Positions 19,945 to 31,600 are shown, counted from the stretch's first letter. The stretch: DNA of 64,000 nucleotides from JAEUQQ01 sp963697285 (GCA_963697285.1 CAVONI010000011.1:992001-1056000); one strand, 5' to 3'. The notes: generated by a model not told the origin, from the sequence alone. A program made the numbers and translations.

Positions 19945-21718
19945 CGCACTGCACGCTGCGCCGTCGCTCGCGATGAGGCCGAGCCGGCAACGTCGCCGCC
20001 ACCGCGTTGGTCCCTGCCGCCCAGAACTGCCCCCTCGCGTCCCAGTACATCGTCCGCTCGACGACAAGGGGCGCGGGTGTTCCGCCGAGGCTCTCGACGA
20101 TCGCACCGAAACGCCGGCCGGCTGCCGCCGGGAAGTAGTACGCCACCGGAACGTTGAAGCGACTGTGCGGACCCACGACGAACGTGAGCGACACCGGCCG
20201 AACTCCATCCTCGAACAACAACGTCACCTTCACCTCGGCCGCGGTCGCCGACGTGTTGGCGATCAGCAGGTAGGTCTCCAGGTGACGCGCGGCATCCACT
20301 TCCCCGTCGGCGACCGCCCACCCGTCGCCCGTTCACGAGGTGTGGTGCGCCGTTGTCTCTGACTGAACGTCGCACGTGGAGTTCACGGCAATGCAGCCTG
20401 GACCGACGCGATGATCGGGCGAACGCACAGCAGTCGGAGCTCGCGCCACCCGCAAAGGATGGCGAGGTTCCGCGACCGCGACCGTCGAATCGGAACGCAC
20501 GAGCGACGGACGCCAGTCGTCCGACGATGACATAGCCTGCGGATCGATCGACCGCGCTCGGAACGGTGAACGCGGGGAACCTGCCGCGAGCGAGCCGCGC
20601 TGCAGGGCGACGTCGTACCCGAACAGGCCGGATGTGTCGGCGCCGATGCAGGGAGTCCCCGACAGCGTGACGACCGATCCGGCCGATGTTGCGGACCGCA
20701 GCACGTCGCCGCAGTCGGTGAACACCAGCGTGTTGGCGAACGCCGCCGTCATGGCGTGCGGGTTCAGGCCAGCGGCGCTGCCCACGCCGTCGATGGTCTC
20801 GAAGTACCAGCAGACCGGCACGAACACCGGAGGGACAGAGAAGGGACAGACGCGCGTGAGCGTGCCGTTACCGCCGGCGACGAAGTGCGTCGCGCCGACC
20901 TCGAGTCGCTCCAGTCTGCCTTCACTGGCAGCCCACACGCCACCGGTCGGATCCTCGGCGATTGCAATCCGGGTGGCGCGCGAGTCGGTCACTGTGGTCA
21001 GCACGCCGCTCCGCACACGCGTGTGACGAACACCCCGCCAACTCGGTCACCTTCGATGGCCTCGAGCCGGCGGACGTCGCCCGGCAGGAACCACACCTCC
21101 GACCACGTGCCATCAGGCGTGCGCTTCCAGAGGGTCGCGTCCTGTTCGCTCGCGTAGTAGACCTCGTGGTTTTCGGGTCGGCGCACGAAGCTCAGGCCTG
21201 CAACCCAGAGCGTGCCCTCGACGGCCTCGAGTGTCGTCCACAGCGTGAGGCGGGTCCAACCAACGATCGGCGGCGGTGACCAGCGCAGGCTGGAGGCGCG
21301 CGAGCTGGCTCCACTCGCCGGCGCCCCGCACGTAGACGTAGGCTGCCCCGCGACCGGCATCGACGCCGGGCGCGCCGATGACGGCCACGCCGCCGTCGAG
21401 ATCGACCGACCAGCCAAATGCGTTGCCGCGTTGCAGCTCCGGAGGTGCCAGTTTCTGCGCCTGCGCCCATCTACCGGCCGCATCCCGGACGAACACATAG
21501 GTCGCGCCAGCGTCCAGACCTCGCTCGTCGTGTCCCGGTGCGCCGACGATCAACGTGTCGCCACTCATGGCGACGCTGCCGCCGAAGGCGTCGCCCCACG
21601 CGCCGTCATTGGCCGTGAGCGCAACGGTGCCGACTGTTTGCGATGCGAGGTCGCGTGAAAGGAATACGGAGAGCAGGACGCAGAGGATTCCACGTGCGAT
21701 TGAAAGACGTGTACCCAC
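19904..21718 (-). pseudogene. Relic of an FG-GAP plus AEGA-module surface protein
   Basis: A degraded gene in several frames. It starts well: AAGGAGG lies 6 bases before a GTG at 21718, then a signal peptide (RLSIARGILCVLLSVFLS) and FG-GAP blades (WGDAFGGSVAMSGDTLIVGAPG; FGWSVDLDGGVAVIGAPG). The frame shifts between 21215 and 21290, continues as TTLEAVEGTLWVAGLSFV, and shifts again near 21010 to give GVLTTVTDSRATRIAIAEDPTGG. The downstream frame runs to a TGA near 20340. Past that stop it reads GWAVADGE...LETYLLIANTS...FGAIVESLGG...VVERTMYWDARGQFWAAGTNAVAATLP, which is the last module of the AEGA surface family. The usual stop after LP is lost, and the frame runs on into the upstream region of the next gene. 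An in-frame stop plus several shifts argue for real decay. Confidence 0.65.
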
Positions 21719-21879
21719 GGCACGCCTCCTTCCGAGGCCAACGCGGTACCACGATAGTGGGTCTCGCATCGTCTTTGGCCTGATAGCGTTCTCTGCCACC
21801 GCGATGGCCGATCACGCTCCCCGGCGAGTGCACCACTTCCCCGCCGTGGGGTGAGACGACGTTCGCCCGCCCGGCGCGT

Positions 21880-22866
21880 CTAGCGCCGCACGCGCCGTCG
21901 GACGACGAGGGCCGCGACCGACAGACCGAGCAGCGTCAGGGTGGCAGGCTCGGGCACCGCGGCGGCGAACTGCGAGCCCAGTATCTGATGGGCCGCCGTC
22001 GTCGGATGCACGCTGTCCCAGAAGAGATACTGGTTCTGGGTCGCCACCGTCCCGCCACAGAGGGAGATCGGGCTGGTCGTGAAGCAGGCATCGGTCACGT
22101 TCGTGAACCCGTGGGCCGCCGCGTTCGCCACCATGTCGTTCAGGAGCCCGGAGGTGTCGAAGTACTGCCACGTGCCAGTTGGCAGGCTCGCGGCGAGCGC
22201 CCCCTGCAGGGCCGCGTTGAAGGCGAACGCCATCGCCGTGCCCGCCAGTTCCTGGCCGTCGAACGACGGCGTGAGGCCGAGGTCAGGCATGCCCGGTACG
22301 AACACGCGGCTGGCCCCGGTGGCCACCAGGGTCCCCGCCATCGTGACGATGTTGGTCACGGCCTCGGTGAGCACGTCACCCACCAGCGCGGGGATGCGGC
22401 CCTGGAGTGTGCCAAGGAAGATGTCGTTGGCCCCGCCCCACACCACGTAGAGGGCCGTGGGATCGGACACGCCGCCCGTGGTCGCCAGGTACTGCCCCAC
22501 CTCGTCGCGCATGTTGGGCAACGCGGGCGCCGGGAAATACCTCGCGTTGATGAAGTTGGGGCGCGCAATCTGGGGGCCGCCTCCGTCGGGATCGAAGAAA
22601 GCCGATCCGGTCGTCGCGCCGCCGTAGGCGTAGTCGACCAGCGGCAGCCCGAGCATGCCGGCCATGTACTGGACGGCGACCGGGCCGTTGCTGAAGCGCT
22701 GGGCGTAGGGTGCCGGCGGATAGAAGCCGGTGGTCGCGTAGACATTGCCGTTGTCCGACAGGCTGTCGCCGAAGACGATCACCTTGGAGAACGGCGAGGC
22801 GGACGCGAGTGCCGGCACGAGCAGCAGCACGGCGAGGCACGTGGCGTGAACACGGGACCTGGTCAT
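21880..22866 (-). CDS. GDSL/SGNH-family esterase with PEP-CTERM anchor
   Basis: A 328-residue secreted hydrolase. After a signal peptide (MTRSRVHATCLAVLLLVPALA) comes block I with the nucleophile, VIVFGDSLSDNGN; the family's Gly and Asn blocks (YAYGGATTG, VVWGGANDIFLG); and the Asp/His block in WDSVHPTTAAHQ. This is the phospholipase/lecithinase-like branch. The C-terminus VPEPATLTLLGLSVAALVVRRRVRR is a textbook PEP-CTERM signal (VPEP, hydrophobic helix, Arg tail), which exosortase processes during export to the surface or exopolysaccharide. No exosortase gene is in the window. AAGGAGG precedes the ATG at 22866. It probably acts on ester bonds of lipids or acetylated polysaccharide outside the cell. 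Confidence 0.88.
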   Translation of the reverse strand: MTRSRVHATCLAVLLLVPALASASPFSKVIVFGDSLSDNGNVYATTGFYPPAPYAQRFSNGPVAVQYMAGMLGLPLVDYAYGGATTGSAFFDPDGGGPQIARPNFINARYFPAPALPNMRDEVGQYLATTGGVSDPTALYVVWGGANDIFLGTLQGRIPALVGDVLTEAVTNIVTMAGTLVATGASRVFVPGMPDLGLTPSFDGQELAGTAMAFAFNAALQGALAASLPTGTWQYFDTSGLLNDMVANAAAHGFTNVTDACFTTSPISLCGGTVATQNQYLFWDSVHPTTAAHQILGSQFAAAVPEPATLTLLGLSVAALVVRRRVRR

Positions 22867-22960
22867 AAAGCCTCCTTCGTCGAGCGTGGAAGAACAGGGG
22901 GCGAACGGAATCCTTCAATTACAGCGTTGGAGCCAGGGAACATGGAACGGGTCTGGCGGC

Positions 22961-23007
22961 GCGTTGGTCCCTGCCGCCCAGCGCTGCCCGAGCGCATGGC
23001 AGTACAT
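22961..23007 (-). pseudogene. Scrap of an AEGA-module C-terminus
   Basis: Sixteen codons read MYCHALGQRWAAGTNA. They match the end of the AEGA family (MYWDALGQPWAAGTNA at the end of the surface protein at 23.6 kb). The reading then diverges and there is no gene around it. It adjoins the duplicated small-protein gene, so it probably marks a recombination scar. Confidence 0.6.
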
Positions 23008-23019
23008 CGCCGCCTCCTC

Positions 23020-23567
23020 ATCTACCACCGAAAGGCGGCTGTGAGTCCGACCGCGCGGGGCGTGATGACGGGTACGAGCGACGCGCGTGGTGGTGCCGCG
23101 CGATAGACGAGCCTGTTTCCCCGAATCAGCGCGTCGATCCCGAGGCCAATCCCCGCACCAATGCCCCCGAAGATGGCGGCGCCCACCATCACGTCGCCAG
23201 CCGAGGGGTGGTCTGAGAAGCCGCTGGCGAACAACCCTCCGAACAACGCACCGGAGGCGAGTCCGATCACCGCCCCATTGCGCAGCGAATCGCCGCTCAC
23301 CTCCACGCGGCCGACCTCCGCAGCGACGAAGCGGCGCCTGCCGGCAGACGACTCGATCTCGATCGCATCGCGCGTCAAGTCGACCACACGCCCAGAGAAC
23401 CGCCCCCCGCCCGGCAGACTGATATGCGCCCTGTCGCCCAGGTCGACTCGGAGCCCAAGATCCTCGAACGTCGTGACCGGTTGCGCGGTCGCCGACGTCG
23501 AGGGCATCAACAGCGGTACCGACATCAGTGCCATCGTTGCGAAACGCATGAAGACCTTCCTCTCCTG
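23020..23567. repeat. Dispersed direct duplication, copy 2 (about 545 bp)
   Basis: Second copy of the segment at 17780-18327, in the same orientation. It is bordered on the left by a scrap of an AEGA-module C-terminus and on the right by the spacer after the surface protein gene ending at 23635. Confidence 0.7.
23022..23549 (-). CDS. Secreted glycine-rich protein of unknown function, copy 2
   Basis: The 175-residue paralogue of the protein at 17782-18309, with the same signal peptide, small beta domain, glycine-zipper-like segment (AAIFGGIGAGIGLGIDALI) and FRW end. Differences are concentrated in the signal peptide and the glycine-rich loop (SDHPSAGDVMVG versus SDHLTAGEVVGS). The central beta domain and the C-terminus are nearly unchanged, which suggests both copies remain under selection. 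GGAGAGGAAGG precedes the ATG at 23549. It lies 85 bases after the stop of the upstream surface protein. Confidence 0.7.
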   Translation of the reverse strand: MRFATMALMSVPLLMPSTSATAQPVTTFEDLGLRVDLGDRAHISLPGGGRFSGRVVDLTRDAIEIESSAGRRRFVAAEVGRVEVSGDSLRNGAVIGLASGALFGGLFASGFSDHPSAGDVMVGAAIFGGIGAGIGLGIDALIRGNRLVYRAAPPRASLVPVITPRAVGLTAAFRW

Positions 23568-23634
23568 TTCAACTCACTCGCCCCATCGGACACTCGAACG
23601 CGCTCCCTGCCGCCATTCCTGTGGAAGCCACCTC

Positions 23635-26164
23635 CTACGGCAGCTTCGTCGCGAGCGCGTTGGTCCCCGCCGCCCAAGGCTGCCCGAGCGCGTCCCAGTA
23701 CATCGAACGTTCGACGACAATCTGCGCAGGTGTGGCGCCCACCGACTCGACGATGGCACCAAAGCGCTTGTCGATCGCCGCGGGGAACTCCGTGCGCGCG
23801 TCCACGTTGAAGCGGCTGCGGGCCGCCACGTCGAACTCCTTCACCGCGCTGGTGCCGTCCTCGAACAGCAGCGTCACCTTGCACCCTTCCCGGTGATCGA
23901 GAGACGTGTTCGCGAGCAGGATGTAGGTCTCCACGCCGCGCGTGCCGCCCACTTCGCCCTCGGCCAGCGCCCAGCGCGTCCCCGTGGACGTCGCGCCCGG
24001 CGAGTTGTGGGCCTCGTACCACTGGCCGAAGCCGAACGGCCACCACAGCGCCCGTTCGACGATCACCGGCACGCCGTTCGTGGATCGAATCGTCGTCGAC
24101 ACCGCCGTGTCGGCCAGGCGCGCGTGCTCGAAGTCGACCCAGATGTTGAAGCGGCTGTTGGCGGCCACGGTCTGCGTCTTCACGATCACGGTGCCGTCGG
24201 GCAGCAGGTACGTCGCCTCGACCTGCGCGTCGTCGTCGCCGGGATTCGCGATCAGCACGAACAGGTCGAAGTACAGGCCCGTGTTGCCTTCGGCCAGGAA
24301 CCACTCCAGGGCCGGCGCGGTCACGCCCGCACTCTCGTGCCCCGCGCCGAACATCTGTCCCGGCAGGTCCAGGTACAAGGCGCGCTCGACGATGATCGGC
24401 TGATCGTTGGTGCACTCGAAGACCGCCGACACGTCGGTCGCGGCCAGCGCCTTGCCGAGGCCGGGGAAGTCCTCCTCGTTGACCCAGATGTTGGTGCGCG
24501 AGGCGGGCGGCAGCGTGTAGGTCTTCTCGAGCGGCGCGCCACTCGGCCGCAGGAAGCGCACGCGCACCAGGGCCTCGGCGGCGTTCGGGTTCTGCAGCAA
24601 GGTAGAACAGGCTGAACCCGCTGTGCGTCGCACCCTCGGCGAGGTACCACGTCAGCGCCGGCGCGGCGACGGCGGTTTCGGCATGTGCACCATACCCGCT
24701 CGAGACATCCCACGACAGCGTGCGATCGACGACCAGCGGCTGGTCGGATTCCACCTTCGTCGAGAACTCGGCCTTCGCCATGCCGGCGATGGTCTTCGGA
24801 TCCACCGTGACCCGCGTGCGAGCGGGCACCGGCACCGTGCGGGTCACGGCGCTGGCCCCCGCGCGGGCGAACGTCAACGTCGCCGTGGTCGCGGTGGCAC
24901 CGGTATTCAGTAGCGCGAACCGCGTGTCGAACAACGCCGACGTGGCGCCCTCGGCCAGGTAGTGCTGAACGAACCCGCGTGGATGCGACCCCTCACTGAA
25001 CTCCTGGGCGTTGGCCAGGCCATCCCCGTCCGGGTCGCCCGCCTCCCCGTTGTCGCCGACCCGCGACGTGGCATCCAGACCGAAACCGGTCTCCCAGTCG
25101 TCGGGCAGGCCATCGTCGTCGCCGTCGTGCTGCGACGGCAGGGCGACCGCGTCAGGGAGCTGGTAGACGTCGTTCACCGACCTGATCACCACATCCGTTG
25201 CGGTATCGAGGATCTCTATCGAGTTGCCGCCGTAGGTCGTGATCGCAGCGTACGCGCCGTCGATGCCGATGGCGATGCTTGACGGGTACTTGGGAAGGGG
25301 TCCTGGGGATAGCGTCACCTTCGTGACAGTGTTGGTAGCCAGTTCGACGACGAACACACCGTCTCCATCGAAGGCATACGCCTTGCGCCCGTCTGGCGTG
25401 ACGGCGATGTCACCGTAATTGAAGGTGTAGCGGCTTGACAGTGAGACGGCGGCCGTCATCGTGTTCGTCGTCGTATCGAACACGTTGACCGTCCAGTTCT
25501 CGTTCGAGACGAGCAGGCTCCTGCCATCGGCCGTGATGGCCAGGCTTCGCACGGAGTTGGCAACCAGCGTCGTGACGACCGTTTCGGTGGCCACGTCGAT
25601 CACTGATACCCGCGTCCCGAGGCCGGCGTACACGCGGTGCCCGTCGGGCGAGAACGCCAGGCTCTGCCTGCCGGAGACTCCCGAGATCGTCCTGGCTGCG
25701 TTGGTGTCGGTGTCCAGAACCTGGACGTCCCGCCCCGACACGTACAGTCGTTTGCCGTTGGGCGCCAGCGCGATCGCCGAGGCGCCGGGCACCGACACCG
25801 TGGCGATCACCGACCGGGCGATGATGTCGAACACCAGAACGGCGTTGTCCTCACCACGCCAGTCACCCGGGGTGAACTTCACGATGTACAGCCGGTTGGC
25901 CAGAACATCCAGGGCCAGCGCGGCCACCTCACCGCCAACTACGGTCGACGCCGATTGCACCCCGGTCCTGAGATCGATCGACCGCACGGCCCCCGTGTTT
26001 CCCCATGTGCCTTGCGTGAACCCAATCCACGCGACCGGCTGCGCGGACGCAGGCCTGACTGCACCTGCGGCCCCCAGAAGCGCAACGAATACGCACACCG
26101 ACGTGGCCGGACCCCTCCGCCGTCTGCCTGACGCCGCTGCTGACGATGCCGCTGTTCCGTCCAT
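23635..26164 (-). CDS. Surface protein: YVTN propeller, Ca-binding hinge and AEGA modules (one frameshift)
   Basis: About 842 residues. Signal peptide (RRRRGPATSVCVFVALLG) to PASAQ. Residues about 40-370 form a YVTN-type seven-bladed propeller (blades such as SIAIGIDGAYAAITTYGGNSIEILDTATD). Then comes the hinge DGDDDGLPDDWETGFGLDATSRVGDNGEAGDPDGDGLANAQEF in thrombospondin-3/dockerin-like Asp-rich style, then SHPRGFVQHYLAEGATS. Five AEGA modules follow (YLAEGATHSGFSLFYL; WFLAEGNTGLYFDLFVLIANPG; WALAEGEVGGTRGVETYILLANTS), ending ATKLP. A single base is inserted near 24599: FYL continues LQNPNAAEALVRV if TACCTTGCTG is read TACCTGCTG, as in the related proteins of this window. I prefer the ATG at 26164 (GGGGGA upstream), which keeps the shared upstream element 25 bases away. 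Probable role: adhesion or display at the cell surface. Confidence 0.78.
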
Positions 26165-26188
26165 GTTGTCCCCCGTCATGTCGTGGGT

Positions 26189-26231
26189 ACTCATTCGGGA
26201 CCTACAACAGGAACGGAAGAGGAATGTGACG
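26189..26231. repeat. Shared upstream element, copy 2
   Basis: The partner of 19902-19944 (35 of 43 bases identical, same orientation). It lies 25 bases upstream of the surface protein's ATG at 26164. The even spacing to two unrelated coding sequences speaks for a regulatory or leader function rather than leftover coding DNA. Confidence 0.55.
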
Positions 26232-26387
26232 GGACACCTGCAGGCTGCGTGCCGCCGCCCTACAACGACAAGCGGACAGCCGCGCTTGGCAGGGGCGCGG
26301 GCGCCGCCGGAGGCCGCGAACGCGCGCCTCACGTCTCGCGTATAGTCCGCTCGTGCCCCGGATAGCAGCGCCACCGCGCCGTAAGTC

Positions 26388-27235
26388 ATGCTGACGCTCT
26401 CGAACGTCCGTAAGTCCTACGGCGACCTCGTCGCCGTCGACGGCCTTTCGTTGTCGGTGCAACCCGGCGAGATCTTCGGCCTCCTCGGACCGAACGGTGC
26501 TGGCAAGAGCACGACGGTGCTCATGGCCGTGGGCCTGCTGCCGCCGGACGCGGGCACGGTCACCATCGGCGACCTCGGCTCACCGACGCGGGCCGACGTG
26601 CGGCGGCTGCTCGGCGTCGCGCCTCAGTCGCTGGCGCTCTACGACGACCTGACAGCCGACGAGAACCTGCGCTTCTTCGGCCAGATGTACGGACTGAGCG
26701 GCGCGCACCTCGCCGCACGCGTCGACGCGGCTCTTGCGCTCGTCGGCCTGACCGACCGCCGCCGCGACCGTGCACGCACGTACTCCGGCGGCATGAAGCG
26801 TCGCCTGAACCTGGCCGTCGGCGCTCGTGCACGAACCGCGACTCCTGCTCCTCGACGAACCGACGGTCGGCGTCGATCCGCAGTCGCGCAACGCGATCCT
26901 CGACCAGATCCTCGAGTTGCGCGACGCGGGACACACCATCGTCTACACGACGCATTACATGGAGGAGGCCGCGCGCCTCTGCGATCGCGTCGGCATCATG
27001 GATCACGGGAAACTGCTCGCCGTCGATACGGTCGATGCGCTGATCCGGGCGCACGGTGGCCGCCCGGTGCTCGTTGCGCAGACCAATGCGGGCGAGCAGC
27101 GCGGTCGAGACCGACGATCCGGTGCGCGCGCTGAACGAGTTGAGCGCGCACCATCGCATCGACGACTTCCACGTCGCGCGCGCGAACCTCGAGCAGGTGT
27201 TCCTCAACCTCACCGGCCGACACCTGCGCGATTGA
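26388..27235 (+). CDS. ABC transporter ATP-binding protein (two frameshifts)
   Basis: An ABC-2-type exporter ATPase of about 282 residues. Walker A is GPNGAGKST, the Q-loop is in GVAPQSLALYDDLT, the signature is YSGGMKRRLNLA, Walker B is LLLLDEPTVGVDP, and the H-loop is VYTTHYMEEA. The frame is broken twice by single-base insertions: near 26820 (LNLAV to ALVHEPRLLLLDEP, extra G in GTCGGCGCTC) and near 27103 (AGEQR to VETDDPVRALNEL, extra G in GCGCGGTCGAG). The true end is VFLNLTGRHLRD with its stop at 27233-27235. All motifs survive across the breaks, so sequencing error is likely. The permease follows after 36 bases. Confidence 0.85.
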
Positions 27236-27271
27236 GCGCACCGTCCTCTTCCCCAGCCGCGCCGAGCGCCC

Positions 27272-28550
27272 ATGTCGAGCATCCTGGCCATCGCCCGCAA
27301 GGACCTGATCCTGCTGACCCGCAATCGTGGGGCCATGTTCTTCACCTTTGCCTGGCCCCTCATCGTCGCCTTGTTCTTCGGCCTCGTGTTCGGCGGGCCC
27401 TCGAAGGGCACCGGCTCGATCTCGGTGATGGTGGTGGACGAGGACCACGGCACGAACGCCGCCGGTCTCATCGAGCGCTTGCGGACCAGTGAGGGCCTGA
27501 AGATCGAGGGCGCAGACCGCGCGACGGCGATGGATGCCGTCAAGCACGGCAGGCGTGCGGCGGCCATCGTGATCCCCGAGGGATACGGCGCCGCCAGCGA
27601 TCGCCTCTTCTACGGCACGCCGCCGCGCCTCGAACTGCGCGGTCGATCCCGCGCGCAAGGCCGAGGCCGCCATGCTCGAGGGGATGCTGATGGGCGCCGC
27701 GAGCCAGGGCATGCAGGACATGTTCACGAACACGCCGCGCTCGCAGGCGGCCATCGACAAGGCCCTGCAGGACGCGGCGTCGGCGCCCGACGCCACCGAC
27801 CGCGCCGACCTCACGCGCTTCCTGGGCGAGTTGAAGTCGTTCGTGGGACGCGAGCGCCCTTCAGCGTCCTCCGCAGCCACTGCCGGAGGAACGCAGGCCG
27901 CGTGGACGCCGGTGGAGATTGTGAAGACCGAGGTGGCGCCGCAGCGCGAGGGGCCGCGAAGCGCCTACGACGTCACGTTCCCGCAGGGTGTGCTGTGGGG
28001 CATGATCGGCTGCGCGTTCGGGTTCGCGCTCAGCCTTGTCATCGAGCGGACGCGCGGCACGCTCACGCGCCTCCAGATGTCGCCGCTCTCGCGCACGCAC
28101 GTGCTGGCGGGCAAGGCCTTCGCCTGCTTTGCGGCCCTGCTCATCGTCCAGTTCCTGCTCTTCGGAGTCGCCCGCTTCGGCTTCGGCGTGCGGCCCGGGT
28201 CGCTGCCCCTCCTCGTGCTCGCGTGCGTCTCGCTCGGCGTCGCATTCGTCGGCATCATGATGGTCATCTCGGTGCTCGGCACGACCGAGCAGACCGTCGG
28301 CGGCCTCGCCTGGGCCATCCTGCTGCCGATGTCGATGCTGGGCGGAGGGATGATCCCGCTGTTCGCGATGCCCGGCTGGATGCAGGGCGTCTCGAACTAC
28401 AGCCCCGTGAAGTGGGGCATCCTCGCGCTGGAAGGCGCCATCTGGCGCGGCTTCACACTTGCCGACATGCTCGTGCCCTGCGGCATCCTCGTCGCTGTCG
28501 GCGTCGTGGGCTTCACGGTCGGCGCGCGAGTGTTCCGCGACGCGGTGTAG
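27272..28550 (+). CDS. ABC-2 type transporter permease (one frameshift)
   Basis: About 425 residues. An N-terminal membrane segment (MFFTFAWPLIVALFFGLVFG) is followed by a large extracytoplasmic domain. A block of five membrane segments then comes from GVLWGMIGCAFGFALSL to LVPCGILVAVGVVGFTVGA, the ABC-2/DrrB-NodJ-YhgE pattern. With the ATPase just upstream it forms an exporter; the substrate (drug, lipid or polysaccharide) cannot be told. One inserted base near 27641 (LEL(R) to VDPARKAEAAMLEG, extra G in GCGCGGTCGAT) breaks the frame inside the extracytoplasmic domain. It is convergent with the giant adhesin, 54 bases apart. Confidence 0.83.
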
Positions 28551-28604
28551 GAGCGCGACCGGCGGCGGTTGCTGTGTCTTGATGCTGCCCCGCCAACCGG
28601 CAAC

Positions 28605-31600
28605 TCACCGCAACTTCGTAGCGACGGCGTTGCTGCCCGCTGCCCAGAACTGGCCGTTGCCATCCGAGTACATCGCGCGCTCGACGACGACCTGGACCGG
28701 CGTGGTGCCCACCGACTCCACCACGACCGCGAAGCGCTTGCCGCTGGCGTTGAAGGTGGCACCGATGTCGATGTTCGCGCGACTGCTCGCGGCGAGTGGC
28801 GAAGTCGCGGCTCACCGGCGCGGTGCCGTCCTCGAAGTAGAGCGTCGCACGCGCGGTGCCTGCGCGCGGCGAGGTGTTGGCCACGAGCACATACGTGGCG
28901 GTGTTGAACGCGCCTCCCTGCTCTCCTTCGGCCAGCGCCCACTGCGTCCCCGTCGTCGTCGTCCCGGCGGAGACGTGCGCTTCGCTCCAGGTCGCAAACG
29001 TCGGCCCCGGCCACCACATCGCGCGCTCGACGATGATGGGAACGTTGTTGGTCGACTCGACGATCGCCGAGACCTCGGCGTTCGCAAGCGCGGGGTCTTC
29101 GACATCGACCCAGATGTTGGCGCGGCTGTTCTTCGCGACGGTGCGCGTCGTGACGATGTTCTGGCCCGTCGTCAACAGGAACGTCGTGCGCACCGTCGCG
29201 TCGGTGTCCGTCGGGTTGGCGATGAGGATGAACTCGTCGAACAACGAGCCGGTCGCGCCTTCGGCGAGGAACCATCGCGTCTGCGGCGCCGCCACCGCCG
29301 ACGCATCGTGCCCTGCCGCAAAGGTCGGCCCGCCGGACCGCGTGAGATAGAGCGCGCGCTCCACGAGGATAGCTGGCCCCTGCGTCACCTCGATCACCGC
29401 CGACACGTCGGTGTTCTCGAGGCCGGGGATCAGGTCGACCCAGATGTTGTCGCGTGAATTCGGCTCCAGCGTGTACTGCCTGACGATGGGCGCACCAGCC
29501 GGAAGCAGGAACGTCACGCGAACCGTTGTCCGGGTGGATCCCGGATTCTGCAGCAGGTAGAACAGGTCGAAGTTCGAGTGCGTGGCGCCCTCGGCGAGGT
29601 ACCACTTCGAGCGCGGCGAGACGACGCTGGTCTCGGCATGCGAGCCGTACCGGCCATTGCCCCACGTGAGCGTGCGATCCACGACGACCTGCGCGTCTGA
29701 CTCGACCAGCGTCGAGAATTCGGCGTTGGCGATGTCGGCGACGTTCGTCGACACCACCGTCCGCCGCGACTTCGGCGGGATGACGAGGTACTGCGAAGCG
29801 GGCGTCGTGCCCTTCCGCTGGAAGCGCATCAGCACGATGGCCGACACATCGCCGGGGTTGAACAGCGCGAACCTGGTCTCGAAGAACGAACTGGAGGCGC
29901 CCTCGGCGAGGTAGCGCGTATTGGCCGCGAACCCGCGGGGATGCGTGCCGTTGCGCAGTTCGTCGATGTTGGTGACGCCGTCGCCATCGGGATCTCCGAG
30001 CGCGCCGTTGGCACCGTCGGCGCTCGTCGTGTTCAACCCGAACTGCGCCTCCCATGCGCTGGGCAGGCCGTCACCATCGGCATCGCCGGTCGTGGGGCTG
30101 TCCTGGGCGACCACCACCACCTGGCCCGACACGTTCACCGTCGTCTCGCGTGGCGACCCGCCGGGGTTGGCCGCGGCGGTGACGAGAATCGAACCGTTGC
30201 CGAAGCCAGACGCCGACGACACGGTCGCCCACGCTGCCGCCGGTGTCACCGACCACTGGCAGCCGGTGCCGGTCGTGATCTGCACGGCACTCGACCCGCC
30301 GGCGGCACCGAACGCCAGCCGGGATGGCGACACGGCGTAGGCGCACGACGACGCCCCCGCCTGCTGGATCGTCGCCGTCGCCGTGCCCACCGTCACCGTG
30401 GCCGAGCGGGCGGCCAGGCCGTTCGCCGCGACGTTCAGGGTGACGCTGCCGTTGCCGGTTCCCGACGAGCCCGCCGACGCTGGCGCCCACGACTGGTTCG
30501 ACGCTGCCGTCCAGGAACAGCCAGGGGTGGCGGCGACGGTGAACGACACCGGACCACCCGTGGCGGCCACCGACTGCAGCGAGGGCGAGAGGGCATACGA
30601 GCAGCCAATGCCGCCCTGCGAGAACGTCAGCGTCTTCGAGAACCCGGCGCCTGACACGGTGACGATGCCCGTGCGCGGCGCCGACGCCGTGTTCTGTCCG
30701 ACGTTGACGAGGACGGCACCTGTGTTCTGCCCGCTCACGCTGAGCACCGGTCCGCTGCTGGTCGACATCGTCAACCACGACGCCGCCGATGTCACGCTCC
30801 ACGCGCACGACGTGGCGATATTGACGAACACGGCACTGCCGGCGGCGGTGAAGCTCAACACCGCCGGCTCTGTAGTCACCACGTACGTGCAGTCGGTCTC
30901 GGTGACCGTCAAGGCGAACGTGCGCGATCCGACGGCATTGGCCCCGTCGCGGACCGTCACGGTGATGTCGGTGATGCCGGTCCCCGTGCCGAGCGGCACG
31001 ACCGACAGTTGCCGCGATGCACCGCTCCCCGAGAACACGAACGCCGTCGTGGTGTTGTTCACCACCGAGGTGTTCGATGACGAGGCACTCAAGGTCAGCC
31101 CGCTGACATCGTCGTCCACGTCGGCGATCGTGAACGGGATGGGCGTGGTCGGGCTGTTCCTGGCAGTCGACTGCGGGCCGATCGCAGACACCGTCGGCGC
31201 GTCGTTGACCGGCGACACCTGCAGCGTGAACGCGCGCAGCGCCTGCGCAGCGCCGTCAGAGGCGGTGAGTGTGATGGTCGTGACACCAGCCTGGTTCACC
31301 GCAGGCGTCAACGTGACCTGGCAGTTCACCCCTCCCGTCGAGGCGAACACCACGCCCGCGATGGGCAGCACGTTTACATCAGATGACGTGGCGGTCACCG
31401 AGCCGCCCGGGCCGCAGGTCACGGTGGAGTCGACGTCACTCAGCGTGTAGGCGACGTTGAGCAGCGTGTCTTCGGGCGTGGCCTTCGAGTTGATCGCCGA
31501 GAGGACCGGCGCGTCGTTCACGCTGCGCACGGTAACCGTCACGACCGACGAGGTGCTCGCGGCGGGACTGCCCGTGTCGGTCACGGTGAGGGTCACCGTC

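Noticed and set aside
26800..27110. Programmed +1 frameshifting in the ABC transporter genes
   Set aside because: The break sites lack slippery sequences or a common context, and similar single-base breaks occur in unrelated genes nearby. Sequencing error explains all of them better.
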